This document shows positions 1-8,658 of a DNA stretch of 64,000 bases, in pieces. The position numbers and the translations under genes are program-made. Below the pieces are notes generated by a model, which was given only the letters and a program-made list of their open reading frames with translations, was not told the origin of the DNA and did no database searches. Location of the stretch: positions 124,001-188,000 of the forward strand of contig NZ_JH600279.1 in the NCBI RefSeq assembly GCF_000245335.1, in the 5' to 3' direction. The DNA comes from Bacillus mojavensis RO-H-1 = KCTC 3706. Lineage in GTDB: Bacteria; Bacillota; Bacilli; Bacillales; Bacillaceae. Each line of letters opens with the position of its first letter. Position 1 is the stretch's first letter.

Positions 1-1003
<1,003 letters not shown>

Positions 1004-2002
1004 ATGCGAGAGGATACAAAGGTTTATGATATTACCATTATAGGCGGGGGACCGGTCGGCTTATTCACCGCTTTTTACGGAGGCATGAGACAGGCAAGCG
1101 TCAAAATTATCGAAAGCCTGCCTCAGCTTGGCGGACAGCTTAGCGCCCTGTACCCTGAGAAATATATATATGACGTAGCAGGATTCCCGAAAATCCGCGC
1201 CCAAGAGCTAGTGAACAACTTAAAAGAGCAAATGGCGAAATTCGACCAAACCATTTGTTTAGAGCAGGCGGTTGAATCTGTTGAAAAACAAGCAGACGGC
1301 GTGTTTAAGCTTGTGACAAACGAAGAAACCCATTACTCTAAAACGGTCATCATCACTGCAGGAAACGGCGCATTCAAACCAAGAAAGCTCGAGCTTGAAA
1401 CAGCTGAACAATACGAAGGCAAAAACCTTCACTACTTCGTTGATGATTTACAAAAATTCGCCGGCCGACGCGTTGCGATTCTGGGCGGAGGAGATTCAGC
1501 GGTTGACTGGGCACTTATGCTTGAGCCAATTGCAAAAGAAGTTTCCATCGTTCACCGCCGCGATAAATTCCGCGCGCATGAGCACAGTGTGGAAAACCTT
1601 CACGCATCTAAGGTGAATGTCCTGACTCCATTTGTTCCGGCGGAGCTCATCGGAGAAGACAAAATCGAGCAGCTTGTGCTTGAGGAAGTGAAAGGCGAGC
1701 GCAAAGAGATTTTAGAAATCGACGACTTAATCGTCAACTACGGCTTCGTATCATCTCTTGGACCGATCAAAAACTGGGGACTTGAAATTGAGAAAAATTC
1801 TATTGTTGTTAAATCTACAATGGAAACAAACATCGAAGGCTTCTTCGCCGCAGGTGACATTTGCACATACGAAGGAAAAGTCAATCTGATCGCAAGCGGC
1901 TTCGGCGAAGCACCGACAGCTGTTAACAACGCGAAAGCATATATGGATCCGAAAGCTCGCGTACAGCCGCTGCACTCTACAAGTCTTTTTGAAAATAAGT
2001 AA
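1004..2002 (+). CDS. yumC: YumC, ferredoxin/flavodoxin--NADP(+) reductase (thioredoxin reductase-like type)
   Basis: This 332-residue flavoprotein should move electrons between NADPH and ferredoxin or flavodoxin in the cytoplasm. FAD-binding GGGPVGLF lies near residue 14, the NADP-binding [11 protein letters not shown] near residue 162, and the FAD contact [11 protein letters not shown] near residue 284. The redox CxxC of true thioredoxin reductases is absent from the NADP domain, which separates this bacterial FNR type from TrxB. An AGGAGG ribosome site lies just ahead of the ATG. The gene stands alone, with its own promoter and terminator. The family is known to be essential or near-essential in Bacillus; that is not visible here. 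Confidence 0.93.
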   Translation: MREDTKVYDITIIGGGPVGLFTAFYGGMRQASVKIIESLPQLGGQLSALYPEKYIYDVAGFPKIRAQELVNNLKEQMAKFDQTICLEQAVESVEKQADGVFKLVTNEETHYSKTVIITAGNGAFKPRKLELETAEQYEGKNLHYFVDDLQKFAGRRVAILGGGDSAVDWALMLEPIAKEVSIVHRRDKFRAHEHSVENLHASKVNVLTPFVPAELIGEDKIEQLVLEEVKGERKEILEIDDLIVNYGFVSSLGPIKNWGLEIEKNSIVVKSTMETNIEGFFAAGDICTYEGKVNLIASGFGEAPTAVNNAKAYMDPKARVQPLHSTSLFENK

Positions 2003-2004
2003 TA

Positions 2005-2043
2005 AAAAAAGGAGTTTGTGTCAAAGTGACACAGCTCCTTTTT
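2005..2043. terminator. Hairpin terminator between yumC and yuzG
   Basis: A long stem pairs AAAAAAAGGAG...TGTGTCA with TGACACA..CTCCTTTTTT around a three-base loop. A-rich and T-rich flanks make it usable in both directions, for the convergent yumC and the small minus-strand gene. Confidence 0.85.
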
Positions 2044-2189
2044 TATTTGAAGATATTGATATAATTCATCGCAGTTCCAATAACCAGCGCAATCACAAGA
2101 GCTGCTACAATCCAGATCGTAGTCATGATAATGCGGTCTTGGATCTTTTGGGACTTCGGTGGTTTTTCTTCACTTTGAGTCATCTCCAT
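2043..2189 (-). CDS. yuzG: Small single-pass membrane protein (48 aa), YuzG-like
   Basis: A 48-residue reading frame sits convergent to yumC. The first 20 residues are polar and charged (MEMTQSEEKPPKSQKI...), followed by one hydrophobic segment from about residue 21 to 40, and a short tail ending in NIFK. A good ribosome site (AAAGGAG) precedes the ATG at 2189. The topology suggests an anchored protein with a short cytoplasmic N-terminus. Its function is unknown to me. The symbol is from memory of this locus and is less certain than the gene itself. Confidence 0.75.
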   Translation of the reverse strand: MEMTQSEEKPPKSQKIQDRIIMTTIWIVAALVIALVIGTAMNYINIFK

Positions 2190-2371
2190 TCGCTCCTTTC
2201 ACATGTCCATGTCATAAAGAAAGCCTGGTGCTGAAGGACCAAGCTTTGCTGAACGTATATAATTTCGTTTTTATCCGCATTCTAAGTCCATTCAATTAAA
2301 ACTATCATACCCAAACTCACAGTGCATGACAAGCTTCGGCACTTGCACTCACCTGTAAGCGAATAAAACGT

Positions 2372-2400
2372 TTGACATCCTAAATAAAACAGAGTACATT
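2372..2400 (+). promoter_or_regulatory. Sigma-A promoter of guaC
   Basis: A perfect -35 TTGACA (2372-2377) and a -10 TACATT (2395-2400) are separated by 17 bases. The expected transcription start falls inside the PurBox-like pair just downstream. Confidence 0.75.
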
Positions 2401-2404
2401 ATAC

Positions 2405-2449
2405 AAGGCGAACATTTGATATATTTTTATTATAAATATTCGTATTTAG
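2405..2449 (+). promoter_or_regulatory. Inverted pair of PurBox-like sites ahead of guaC
   Basis: The first site (core CGAACATT, 2409-2416) matches the PurR box core, and a mirror-image copy (AATATTCG, 2435-2442) follows. Paired inverted boxes with this sort of spacing are how PurR binds in Bacillus, and guaC is a known PurR target. Placement just downstream of the promoter fits repression. The second copy is weaker than the first. Confidence 0.6.
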
Positions 2450-2460
2450 GAGTGGATTCT

Positions 2461-3441
2461 ATGGAAAACGTGTTTGATTACGAAGATATTCAGCTAATTC
2501 CTGCAAAATGCATTGTGAACAGCCGTTCTGAGTGTGACACATCCGTACGGTTAGGCGGACGTACATTTAAATTGCCCGTCGTTCCTGCCAATATGCAGAC
2601 GATTATAGATGAGAAACTTGCGGTTTCATTAGCCGAAAACGGCTACTTTTATGTGATGCACCGCTTTGAACCTGAAAAACGGATTGACTTTATAAAGGAC
2701 ATGAACGCACGTGGACTATTCTCTTCTATCAGTGTTGGGGTCAAAGATGAGGAGTATGAATTTGTCCGTCACCTGGCAGAAGAAAATCTGGTACCTGAAT
2801 ACGTGACCATCGACATCGCTCACGGACATTCCAATGCCGTCATTGAGATGATTCAGCACCTTAAAAAGCATCTTCCGGACAGCTTTGTCATCGCGGGAAA
2901 TGTCGGAACACCGGAAGCGGTAAGAGAGCTCGAAAATGCCGGAGCGGATGCCACAAAAGTCGGTATCGGACCGGGAAAAGTATGTATAACGAAAATTAAA
3001 ACCGGCTTCGGCACAGGCGGATGGCAATTAGCCGCGCTGCGCTGGTGCGCAAAAGCCGCCAGCAAACCAATTATTGCTGATGGCGGAATCCGCACCCATG
3101 GCGACATCGCAAAATCAATCCGATTCGGCGCCACCATGGTCATGATCGGCTCACTATTTGCCGGACACGAGGAATCACCGGGACAAACCATTGAAAAAGA
3201 CGGAAAGCTCTACAAAGAATACTTTGGCTCAGCCTCTGAATATCAAAAAGGCGAAAAGAAAAATGTCGAAGGCAAAAAAATGCATGTGGAGCATAAAGGC
3301 GCAATCATGGATACGCTGACTGAAATGGAACAGGATCTTCAATCTTCTATTTCTTATGCTGGCGGAACTAAGCTGGAGGCTATCCGCAATGTGGATTATG
3401 TCATTGTGAAGAATTCGATTTTTAATGGAGATAAGTATTAA
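2461..3441 (+). CDS. guaC: GMP reductase
   Basis: This 326-residue TIM-barrel enzyme of the IMPDH/GMPR family should reduce GMP to IMP with NADPH, returning guanine nucleotides to the adenine branch. The catalytic-Cys loop GPGKVCITK is present, preceded by the phosphate-binding GNVGTPEAV and followed by [19 protein letters not shown]. The frame is open from 2416, but the ATG at 2461 has an AGGAG ribosome site 7 bases ahead and gives the family length. The upstream extension would overlap the PurBox region, so 2461 was chosen. The gene is monocistronic and shares a bidirectional terminator with yutM. Confidence 0.95.
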   Translation: MENVFDYEDIQLIPAKCIVNSRSECDTSVRLGGRTFKLPVVPANMQTIIDEKLAVSLAENGYFYVMHRFEPEKRIDFIKDMNARGLFSSISVGVKDEEYEFVRHLAEENLVPEYVTIDIAHGHSNAVIEMIQHLKKHLPDSFVIAGNVGTPEAVRELENAGADATKVGIGPGKVCITKIKTGFGTGGWQLAALRWCAKAASKPIIADGGIRTHGDIAKSIRFGATMVMIGSLFAGHEESPGQTIEKDGKLYKEYFGSASEYQKGEKKNVEGKKMHVEHKGAIMDTLTEMEQDLQSSISYAGGTKLEAIRNVDYVIVKNSIFNGDKY

Positions 3442-3444
3442 AAC

Positions 3445-3487
3445 AAAAAAGCCAAGTCAGCGGTTCGCCGCTTGACTTGGCTTTTTT
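3445..3487. terminator. Bidirectional terminator guaC / yutM
   Basis: A stem AAAAAAGCCAAGTCA-CGG pairs with CCG-TTGACTTGGCTTTTTT around a TTCG loop. It serves both convergent genes. Confidence 0.9.
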
Positions 3488-3493
3488 CTATTA

Positions 3494-3856
3494 TTAGCAC
3501 TCTTCTGGTTTACCTGCATTCGTCGCTGTTCTGAAAGAAGAACCGCAGCCGCATGAGGCGATGGCGTTTGGATTATCGATGGTAAAGCCGCCGCCAAGCA
3601 TGGATTGCTTAAAGTCTATAATAGTGCCGTTCATGATATCAAGGCTTTCTTTGTCAACGAGAACAGTAATGCCGTGCTCCTCAAACATACTGTCTGCTTC
3701 GCTTTTTTCATGCTCAAAGCCCATTCCGTATGAAAGGCCGCTGCAGCCGCCGCCTTTAACGCCGACACGCAGAAACGCGTTTTCTTCTTCATGCTCTTTC
3801 ATCATATCTTTTATATGCAAAGCTGCTGCTTCTGTAATTGTTACAGGGTTGCTCAT
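3494..3856 (-). CDS. yutM: A-type iron-sulfur carrier protein (IscA/SufA/ErpA family)
   Basis: This 120-residue A-type carrier should receive and pass on Fe-S clusters in the cytoplasm. The three conserved cysteines are visible: one in GGGCSGLSYG (about residue 38) and the C-terminal pair in SCGCGSSF (about 102-104), with the usual spacing of about 65 residues. AAGGAGG lies 8 bases ahead of the ATG at 3856. The tail ends in EEC, so one further cysteine is present. Its main partners, the suf genes, lie near the other end of this window. In Bacillus this protein is usually called YutM or SufA-like. Confidence 0.9.
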   Translation of the reverse strand: MSNPVTITEAAALHIKDMMKEHEEENAFLRVGVKGGGCSGLSYGMGFEHEKSEADSMFEEHGITVLVDKESLDIMNGTIIDFKQSMLGGGFTIDNPNAIASCGCGSSFRTATNAGKPEEC

Positions 3857-3934
3857 TATGGTGAACCTCCTTTTAAAAACCGGATGTTGTCTTATATTAT
3901 AAACTTGATGGGCCCATTTCTCAAACTAGCTGTT

Positions 3935-4789
3935 TTATAAAAAATAGACGCCCTCACAAACAGTCTCCGCCGGACCTGTCATCATCACATGGCCATTCTC
4001 TTTCCAGTTAATGACCAGATCTCCGCCCGCCAAATGAACCGTAATGTCTTCATTTTGTTTTGATACACCGTTTAAAACAGATGCGACAGCTGCTGCACAT
4101 GCGCCTGTACCGCATGCCTGTGTGATGCCTGATCCCCGTTCCCACACGCGGAAGTGCAGTTCATGTTCATTCACGGTTTCCACAAACTCGACATTCACAC
4201 CTTCCGGAAATCTAGGATCTTTCTCAATCACCGGCCCCAGTGTCGTCAGCGGTGCCTGTTCAATATCGGCAATCGGAAAAACGATATGCGGATTGCCCAT
4301 TGAAACTGCGGTGCCTTTTAGTTCAGCTTCGCCAAATGTCATTGCTTCATTAATGGTTTGCTCCTCACCGCCGCCAAGCATCGGAAGATCGGCTTTTGTC
4401 AGACGAGGTTCACCCATATCGACAGTGACAACATTCACCTTTCCGTTTTCAACTTGAACCTCCGCTTTCACAAGTCCGGAGAGGGTTTCAATCAGAAATG
4501 ATGTTTCCTCAACCAGCTTATGCTCATACGCGTATTTTGCAACGCATCGCAGGCCGTTGCCGCAGTTTTTCCCTTCAGATCCGTCATTATTAAAAATCCG
4601 CATTTTGACAGGCGCTTGATCTGAAGGGCATATGAGGATCATTCCGTCGGAGCCGATCCCTGTATAAACGGAAGACACCTGAATCGCTATTTCAGACAGT
4701 TGTTCTTCCGGCAGTTGTTCTTCAAATTGATTCACGTATATATAGCTGTTTCCAAGACCGTGCATTTTGGTAAATCGAAATGAGTTCAT
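3935..4789 (-). CDS. dapF: Diaminopimelate epimerase
   Basis: This cofactor-free racemase should convert LL- to meso-diaminopimelate in lysine and peptidoglycan synthesis. The two catalytic cysteines are present, in [10 protein letters not shown] (about residue 76) and ACGTGACAAA (about residue 222). An ATG also exists at 4801, but it overlaps the GGAGG ribosome site at 4795-4799. The ATG at 4789 begins [16 protein letters not shown], as in the family, giving 284 residues. The gene is between yutM and yutK; the yutK terminator just upstream means dapF has its own transcript. Confidence 0.95.
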   Translation of the reverse strand: MNSFRFTKMHGLGNSYIYVNQFEEQLPEEQLSEIAIQVSSVYTGIGSDGMILICPSDQAPVKMRIFNNDGSEGKNCGNGLRCVAKYAYEHKLVEETSFLIETLSGLVKAEVQVENGKVNVVTVDMGEPRLTKADLPMLGGGEEQTINEAMTFGEAELKGTAVSMGNPHIVFPIADIEQAPLTTLGPVIEKDPRFPEGVNVEFVETVNEHELHFRVWERGSGITQACGTGACAAAVASVLNGVSKQNEDITVHLAGGDLVINWKENGHVMMTGPAETVCEGVYFL

Positions 4790-4874
4790 AGATGCCTCCA
4801 ACTTTTTCTCTTTTTCTTAGTATAAAAGCTATTATAAACGGACACAATACAATTATCCCCCGTTTTTCATACAT

Positions 4875-4907
4875 AAAAGCTCCTTGCAATTGACGCAAGG
4901 AGCTTTT
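4875..4907 (-). terminator. Terminator downstream of yutK
   Basis: A perfect 13-bp stem (AAAAGCTCCTTGC / GCAAGGAGCTTTT) with a 7-base loop lies a few bases past the yutK stop codon. It separates yutK from dapF. Confidence 0.88.
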
Positions 4908-4912
4908 ATCTT

Positions 4913-6127
4913 TTATATGAACATGCCGGCAATAGCCGCGCTCAGCAGATTGGCTAATGTTCCCGCTAGAACCGCCTTCAACCCAAGGCGTGCGATATCT
5001 GAGCGGCGGCTTGGCGCTAAACCGCCAAGCGTACCGAGCATAATCGCAATCGAGGAGAAATTTGCGAATCCGCATAACGCAAAGCTGATAATCGTAGCGG
5101 TTTTTTTAGAAAACTCGCCGATGTGCGGACCGAAGTTAGAATAAGCAACAAACTCATTCAGCACTAATTTCTGGCCGATAAAGCTTCCAGCATGCAACGC
5201 TTCATGCCATGGCACACCAATCAAAAAGGCGATTGGAGAAAACACATAGCCGAGAAGAGATTCTAATGTGACATCTTTTAAACCGAACAATCCGAAAACA
5301 CCGCCGAGAATACCGTTGACCACGGCGATTAATGCGACAAATGCAAGCAGCATCGCACCAACGTTCAGCGCAATTTGCAGACCTGTTGACGCACCTTTTG
5401 CAGCCGCGTCAATTACATTGGCCGCTCCTTCGCCTTCATCCATTTTGAAATCGCCTTTTACTGTTTGCGGCGTTTCCGTTTCAGGAATGATTAATTTCCC
5501 GAAAACCAGACCCGCGGGAGCAGCCATGAAGCTCGCCGCAAGCAAGTATTCAATCGGAATACCGAGAAGGGCGTAGCCAAACAAAGTTGAACCCGCAACA
5601 GCCGATAGACCGCTCGTCATAATTGTAAACAGTTCAGAGCGCGTCAGCCCTGCAATGAGGGGCCTGATCACCAAAGGAGATTCCGATTGCCCTACAAAAA
5701 TATTAGCAGCAGCCGCAAGAGATTCCGTCTTGCTTGTCCCAAGAAGCTTCGACAACCCGCCGCCAATCACACGGAAAATGAGCTGCATGATTTTTAAATG
5801 ATATAAAACTGCGATCAGTGCTGAGAAAAAGATGATGACAGGCAGTACACTTAAAGCAAACGCCGGGCTGTCGCCGACTTTTAAAAGCGGCCCAAATATG
5901 AAACTGATGCCTTCATTCGCATAATCAATCAAAAGCTGTACACGGCTTGAAAACCATAAAAAAACAGCGCGTCCCGCTTCCCATTTCAACACGATGTATC
6001 CAAACGCCACCTGTATACATAAACCAACGATGACGGTTCTTATTCTAATATTGCTTTTCTTTTCTGAAAATAAAAACGCGATGGCGATTATTCCAACTGC
6101 GCCAAGCAGTCCCCACAGAACATTCAT
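4913..6127 (-). CDS. yutK: Concentrative nucleoside transporter, NupC/CNT family
   Basis: This 404-residue integral membrane protein should import nucleosides with protons or sodium. Hydrophobic segments fill the whole length. The order fits the CNT family: a short N-terminal pair of helices, a middle gate domain (PVIIFFSALIAVLYHL, FVGQSESPLVIRPLIAGLT), and a C-terminal transport core ending in FALCGFANFSSIAIMLGTLGGLAPSRR. The GQSESP and NFSS motifs are typical substrate-site segments. The start ATG at 6127 gives the family length. It lies alone between terminators. The precise substrate cannot be told from sequence. Confidence 0.9.
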   Translation of the reverse strand: MNVLWGLLGAVGIIAIAFLFSEKKSNIRIRTVIVGLCIQVAFGYIVLKWEAGRAVFLWFSSRVQLLIDYANEGISFIFGPLLKVGDSPAFALSVLPVIIFFSALIAVLYHLKIMQLIFRVIGGGLSKLLGTSKTESLAAAANIFVGQSESPLVIRPLIAGLTRSELFTIMTSGLSAVAGSTLFGYALLGIPIEYLLAASFMAAPAGLVFGKLIIPETETPQTVKGDFKMDEGEGAANVIDAAAKGASTGLQIALNVGAMLLAFVALIAVVNGILGGVFGLFGLKDVTLESLLGYVFSPIAFLIGVPWHEALHAGSFIGQKLVLNEFVAYSNFGPHIGEFSKKTATIISFALCGFANFSSIAIMLGTLGGLAPSRRSDIARLGLKAVLAGTLANLLSAAIAGMFI

Positions 6128-6236
6128 GAATACACCTACACCTCTTAAAATTTATTTAAAACAAATCTTTTATACGATAACAATAATATTTTTTGATGTC
6201 TACACATTTTTTCAGTCCTTTTGTACAGCAAAATAA

Positions 6237-6261
6237 AAAAGGGCCTGTCACAGGCCCTTTT
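6237..6261 (-). terminator. Terminator downstream of yuzB
   Basis: A strong stem (AAAAGGGCCTGT / ACAGGCCCTTTT) with a very short loop directly follows the yuzB stop codon. Confidence 0.88.
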
Positions 6262-6263
6262 CT

Positions 6264-6500
6264 TCAAAACATTGGGTTTTCTTCAATAAATGTATATATA
6301 TTCTCAACAAGCTCAGCAGGTGTTTCACCCGTAACGACTTCTCCGTTTACTAAAGCGAATAGTGATTCCATACATTTCCCGCAATAGCTTAAACAGCCGT
6401 ATTCAAGAACATCCAGATTCGGATCTTTCTCTAAAATCGCTCGGGCTTCCTGAGAGCCGTGAGCCAGATTGCTGACACAAAATTCAATCATTGGATTCAT
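6264..6500 (-). CDS. yuzB: DUF1450 family small protein YuzB
   Basis: This 78-residue protein has a cysteine early in the chain ([10 protein letters not shown]) and a second cysteine cluster in [10 protein letters not shown] near residues 34-40. That arrangement suggests a thioredoxin-like or metal-binding small fold, as proposed for DUF1450 members; this is inference. The rest is acidic and soluble ([31 protein letters not shown]), with no signal peptide. It has a strong terminator and a short upstream gap, so it is probably monocistronic. Function is unknown. Confidence 0.82.
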   Translation of the reverse strand: MNPMIEFCVSNLAHGSQEARAILEKDPNLDVLEYGCLSYCGKCMESLFALVNGEVVTGETPAELVENIYTFIEENPMF

Positions 6501-6658
6501 GCGATTTCACCTCACATATGAACATTATCGCGAATTTTTCACTATTCGTCAAAGACAACGAACACTTCAAAATTTATTATCGTAACATATCATTTCTTCA
6601 ATAACGTTTTACTAATTTGCGTTTTAAGGCTAATTTGTAGGTTATTTTGAAACTAATA

Positions 6659-6687
6659 TTGTGATTTTAGATCAAATTCGATATAAT
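6659..6687 (+). promoter_or_regulatory. Sigma-A promoter of yutJ
   Basis: A -35 TTGTGA (6659-6664) and a perfect -10 TATAAT (6682-6687) are spaced by 17 bases. They lie about 75 bases ahead of the yutJ start. Confidence 0.65.
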
Positions 6688-6763
6688 TCTAGATGTTATT
6701 TTACAAAGTTCGTATTTTCCATCAATGTATCTATCATACTCTTCGGGTTAAAGGGGAATTCAA

Positions 6764-7831
6764 ATGAAAAAATTGGTCTTGATCGGCGGAGGTTACGGAA
6801 ACATGCGTGTTCTTCATCGCTTATTGCCCAACCAGCTGCCTCATGATGTTTCAATCACGTTAATTGACAGAAATCCTTATCACTGCTTAAAAACAGAATA
6901 TTATGCCCTTGCCGCAGGCACAATTTCTGACCACCATATCAGAGTGACGTTCCCAGAGCACCCTCGTCTGGATGTCGAGTACGGCGATATTTCATCAATT
7001 GATATTGCACAAAAACAAGTGCTGTTCCATGACCGCGAACCGATTTCTTACGATGACGCAGTGATCGGGCTCGGCTGCGAGGATAAATATCATAACGTGC
7101 CGGGAGCGCCTGAATTCACCTACAGCATTCAAACCATCGATCAGTCCCGCGAAACCTATCAAAAGCTGAACAACTTAAGCGCCGAAGCGACTGTTGCCAT
7201 TGTCGGAGCAGGCCTAAGCGGCGTTGAACTTGCAAGTGAGTTAAGAGAAAGCCGTGACGATCTGAACATTATTTTGTTTGACCGCGGAGATCTCATTTTA
7301 TCAAGCTTTCCCGAACGTTTGAGCAAATATGTGCAAAAATGGTTCGAAGAGCACGGTGTCCGCATTATTAACAGGGCAAATATCACAAGAGTAGAAGAAG
7401 GCGTTGTATATAACCACGATGACGCAATTTCCGCAGACGCCATCGTATGGACAGCCGGCATACAGCCGAATAAAGTCGTCAGAGACTTGGATGTGGAAAA
7501 GGACGCACAAGGCCGTGTCGTGTTAACGCCTCATCACAATGTCCCGGGTGATGAACATCTGTATGTTGTCGGAGATTGCGCCAGCCTTCCTCACGCACCG
7601 AGTGCCCAGCTGGCAGAAGCTCAAGCAGAACAGATTGTCCAAATATTGCAAAAACGCTGGAATGGTGAAGCCCTTCCTGAATCAATGCCTCAATTTAAGC
7701 TGAAAGGCGTTTTAGGTTCACTCGGGAAAAAAGCCGGCTTCGGACTTGTTGCTGACCGGCCGCTGATCGGCCGTGTTCCGCGTTTGCTGAAATCCGGCTT
7801 GCTGTGGATGTACAAACACCATAACGGATAA
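6764..7831 (+). CDS. yutJ: YutJ, NADH dehydrogenase-like FAD oxidoreductase
   Basis: This 355-residue flavoprotein is in the same superfamily as YumB. It has an N-terminal FAD motif IGGGYGNMRVL, a central NAD-binding motif IVGAGLSGVELASEL near residue 147, and a C-terminal FAD contact VVGDCASLPHAPSAQLAEAQ near residue 268. The C-terminal end (SGLLWMYKHHNG) resembles the membrane-associating tail of type II NADH dehydrogenases. It is somewhat shorter than classical Ndh (about 390-400 residues). The AAGGGGA ribosome site precedes the ATG. The gene is convergent with yuzD, sharing a terminator. The electron acceptor is not determined. Confidence 0.88.
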   Translation: MKKLVLIGGGYGNMRVLHRLLPNQLPHDVSITLIDRNPYHCLKTEYYALAAGTISDHHIRVTFPEHPRLDVEYGDISSIDIAQKQVLFHDREPISYDDAVIGLGCEDKYHNVPGAPEFTYSIQTIDQSRETYQKLNNLSAEATVAIVGAGLSGVELASELRESRDDLNIILFDRGDLILSSFPERLSKYVQKWFEEHGVRIINRANITRVEEGVVYNHDDAISADAIVWTAGIQPNKVVRDLDVEKDAQGRVVLTPHHNVPGDEHLYVVGDCASLPHAPSAQLAEAQAEQIVQILQKRWNGEALPESMPQFKLKGVLGSLGKKAGFGLVADRPLIGRVPRLLKSGLLWMYKHHNG

Positions 7832-7835
7832 TAGC

Positions 7836-7863
7836 AGAACCGCTGATGAAGTCAGCGGTTTTC
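7836..7863. terminator. Shared terminator yutJ / yuzD
   Basis: A stem AGAACCGCTGA / TCAGCGGTTTTCT has a 5-base loop. Its right arm overlaps the last codons of yuzD (stop at 7852), so the two convergent transcripts end inside one another. Confidence 0.78.
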
Positions 7864-8178
7864 TGTGTAACCGTATCTCTCCATTTCCTCATATACATCC
7901 TTCAACTTTGGATTGCCTTCTCCGACAATTTTATTCTCTACGAGGACGAGCGGATAAAAATATTCGTCATTTCTGATTTTTTCCGCAAGCTGTTTTACGT
8001 TTTCGACATCAGGCGGCTCATAAATGTCGATGTATTGCATTTCAAAAGGCTGATTCGGATATTTTCTTTTCAGCGCAGCCTCAAGCCATTCATATGTATC
8101 TTTAGCTGTCGGCATATTGACACAGCTTGCACAAACGGTTTCTGCCCCGTATACGCTGAGCATGACTGTTTTTGTCAT
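7852..8178 (-). CDS. yuzD: DUF1462 family protein YuzD
   Basis: This 108-residue soluble protein begins MTKTVMLSVYGAETVCASCVNMP, carrying a CxxC motif (CASC) about residues 16-19 after the first beta-strand, as in a thioredoxin-like fold. The later segment FYPLVLVENKIVGEGNPKLKDVYEEMERYG resembles the second half of such a fold. A role in redox or metal handling is inference only. It is divergent from yutI, the NifU-like Fe-S scaffold, 200 bases away, which hints at a shared Fe-S or redox theme. Confidence 0.82.
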   Translation of the reverse strand: MTKTVMLSVYGAETVCASCVNMPTAKDTYEWLEAALKRKYPNQPFEMQYIDIYEPPDVENVKQLAEKIRNDEYFYPLVLVENKIVGEGNPKLKDVYEEMERYGYTENR

Positions 8179-8263
8179 TGATAAGTGCCCCCATTTCTCT
8201 GTGTTACATTCTTTCTATTAAGTATACAGAGACAAAAGATGTTTTTATAGAAAAAAACCGTTT

Positions 8264-8291
8264 TTGTGTTCAAGTCTGAATGTGCTATAAT
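8264..8291 (+). promoter_or_regulatory. Likely promoter of yutI
   Basis: A perfect -10 TATAAT at 8286-8291 follows a -35-like TTGTGT at 8264-8269 with 16-base spacing. The reading frame open from 8280 overlaps this promoter, which argues for the downstream start codon of yutI. Confidence 0.5.
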
Positions 8292-8378
8292 AATGGGAGC
8301 AATTCTGCAAACCAAACAATAGATTTTTATTGTTACACTGAATATAATGGTTTTATGACGATGAAAGGAGCGAATGTC

Positions 8379-8615
8379 ATGACTGAAGTTGAAATGAAAG
8401 AACAGGTGCAGGAAGTACTGGACAAACTTCGTCCGTTTTTACTTCGTGACGGCGGTGACTGTGAGCTTGTAGACGTTGATGAAGGTATTGTTAAGCTTCG
8501 TCTTCTAGGCGCGTGCGGCAGCTGCCCAAGTTCAACAATTACGCTGAAAGCCGGAATTGAACGCGCTCTTCTTGAAGAAGTGCCGGGTGTAATTGAAGTA
8601 GAACAAGTCTTTTAA
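8379..8615 (+). CDS. yutI: NifU-like C-terminal domain Fe-S scaffold protein YutI
   Basis: This single NifU C-terminal domain should carry a labile Fe-S cluster on its CxxC motif, in [10 protein letters not shown]. The canonical block [19 protein letters not shown] precedes it. A longer frame is open from 8280, giving 111 residues, but the ATG at 8379 has AAAGGAG 8 bases upstream, whereas the longer version begins inside the probable promoter. I therefore prefer the 78-residue form; some annotations use the longer one. It probably works with the suf system and yutM. It is monocistronic. Confidence 0.9.
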   Translation: MTEVEMKEQVQEVLDKLRPFLLRDGGDCELVDVDEGIVKLRLLGACGSCPSSTITLKAGIERALLEEVPGVIEVEQVF

Positions 8616-8622
8616 TAAAGCA

Positions 8623-8658
8623 GCCAGGCTGATATTTGATCAGCCTGGCTTTTTTTTA
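8623..8658. terminator. Terminator between yutI and yuxL
   Basis: An 11-bp stem (GCCAGGCTGAT / ATCAGCCTGGC) with a 5-base loop is followed by a run of T on the plus strand. It ends yutI and may also act on the convergent yuxL. Confidence 0.9.
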
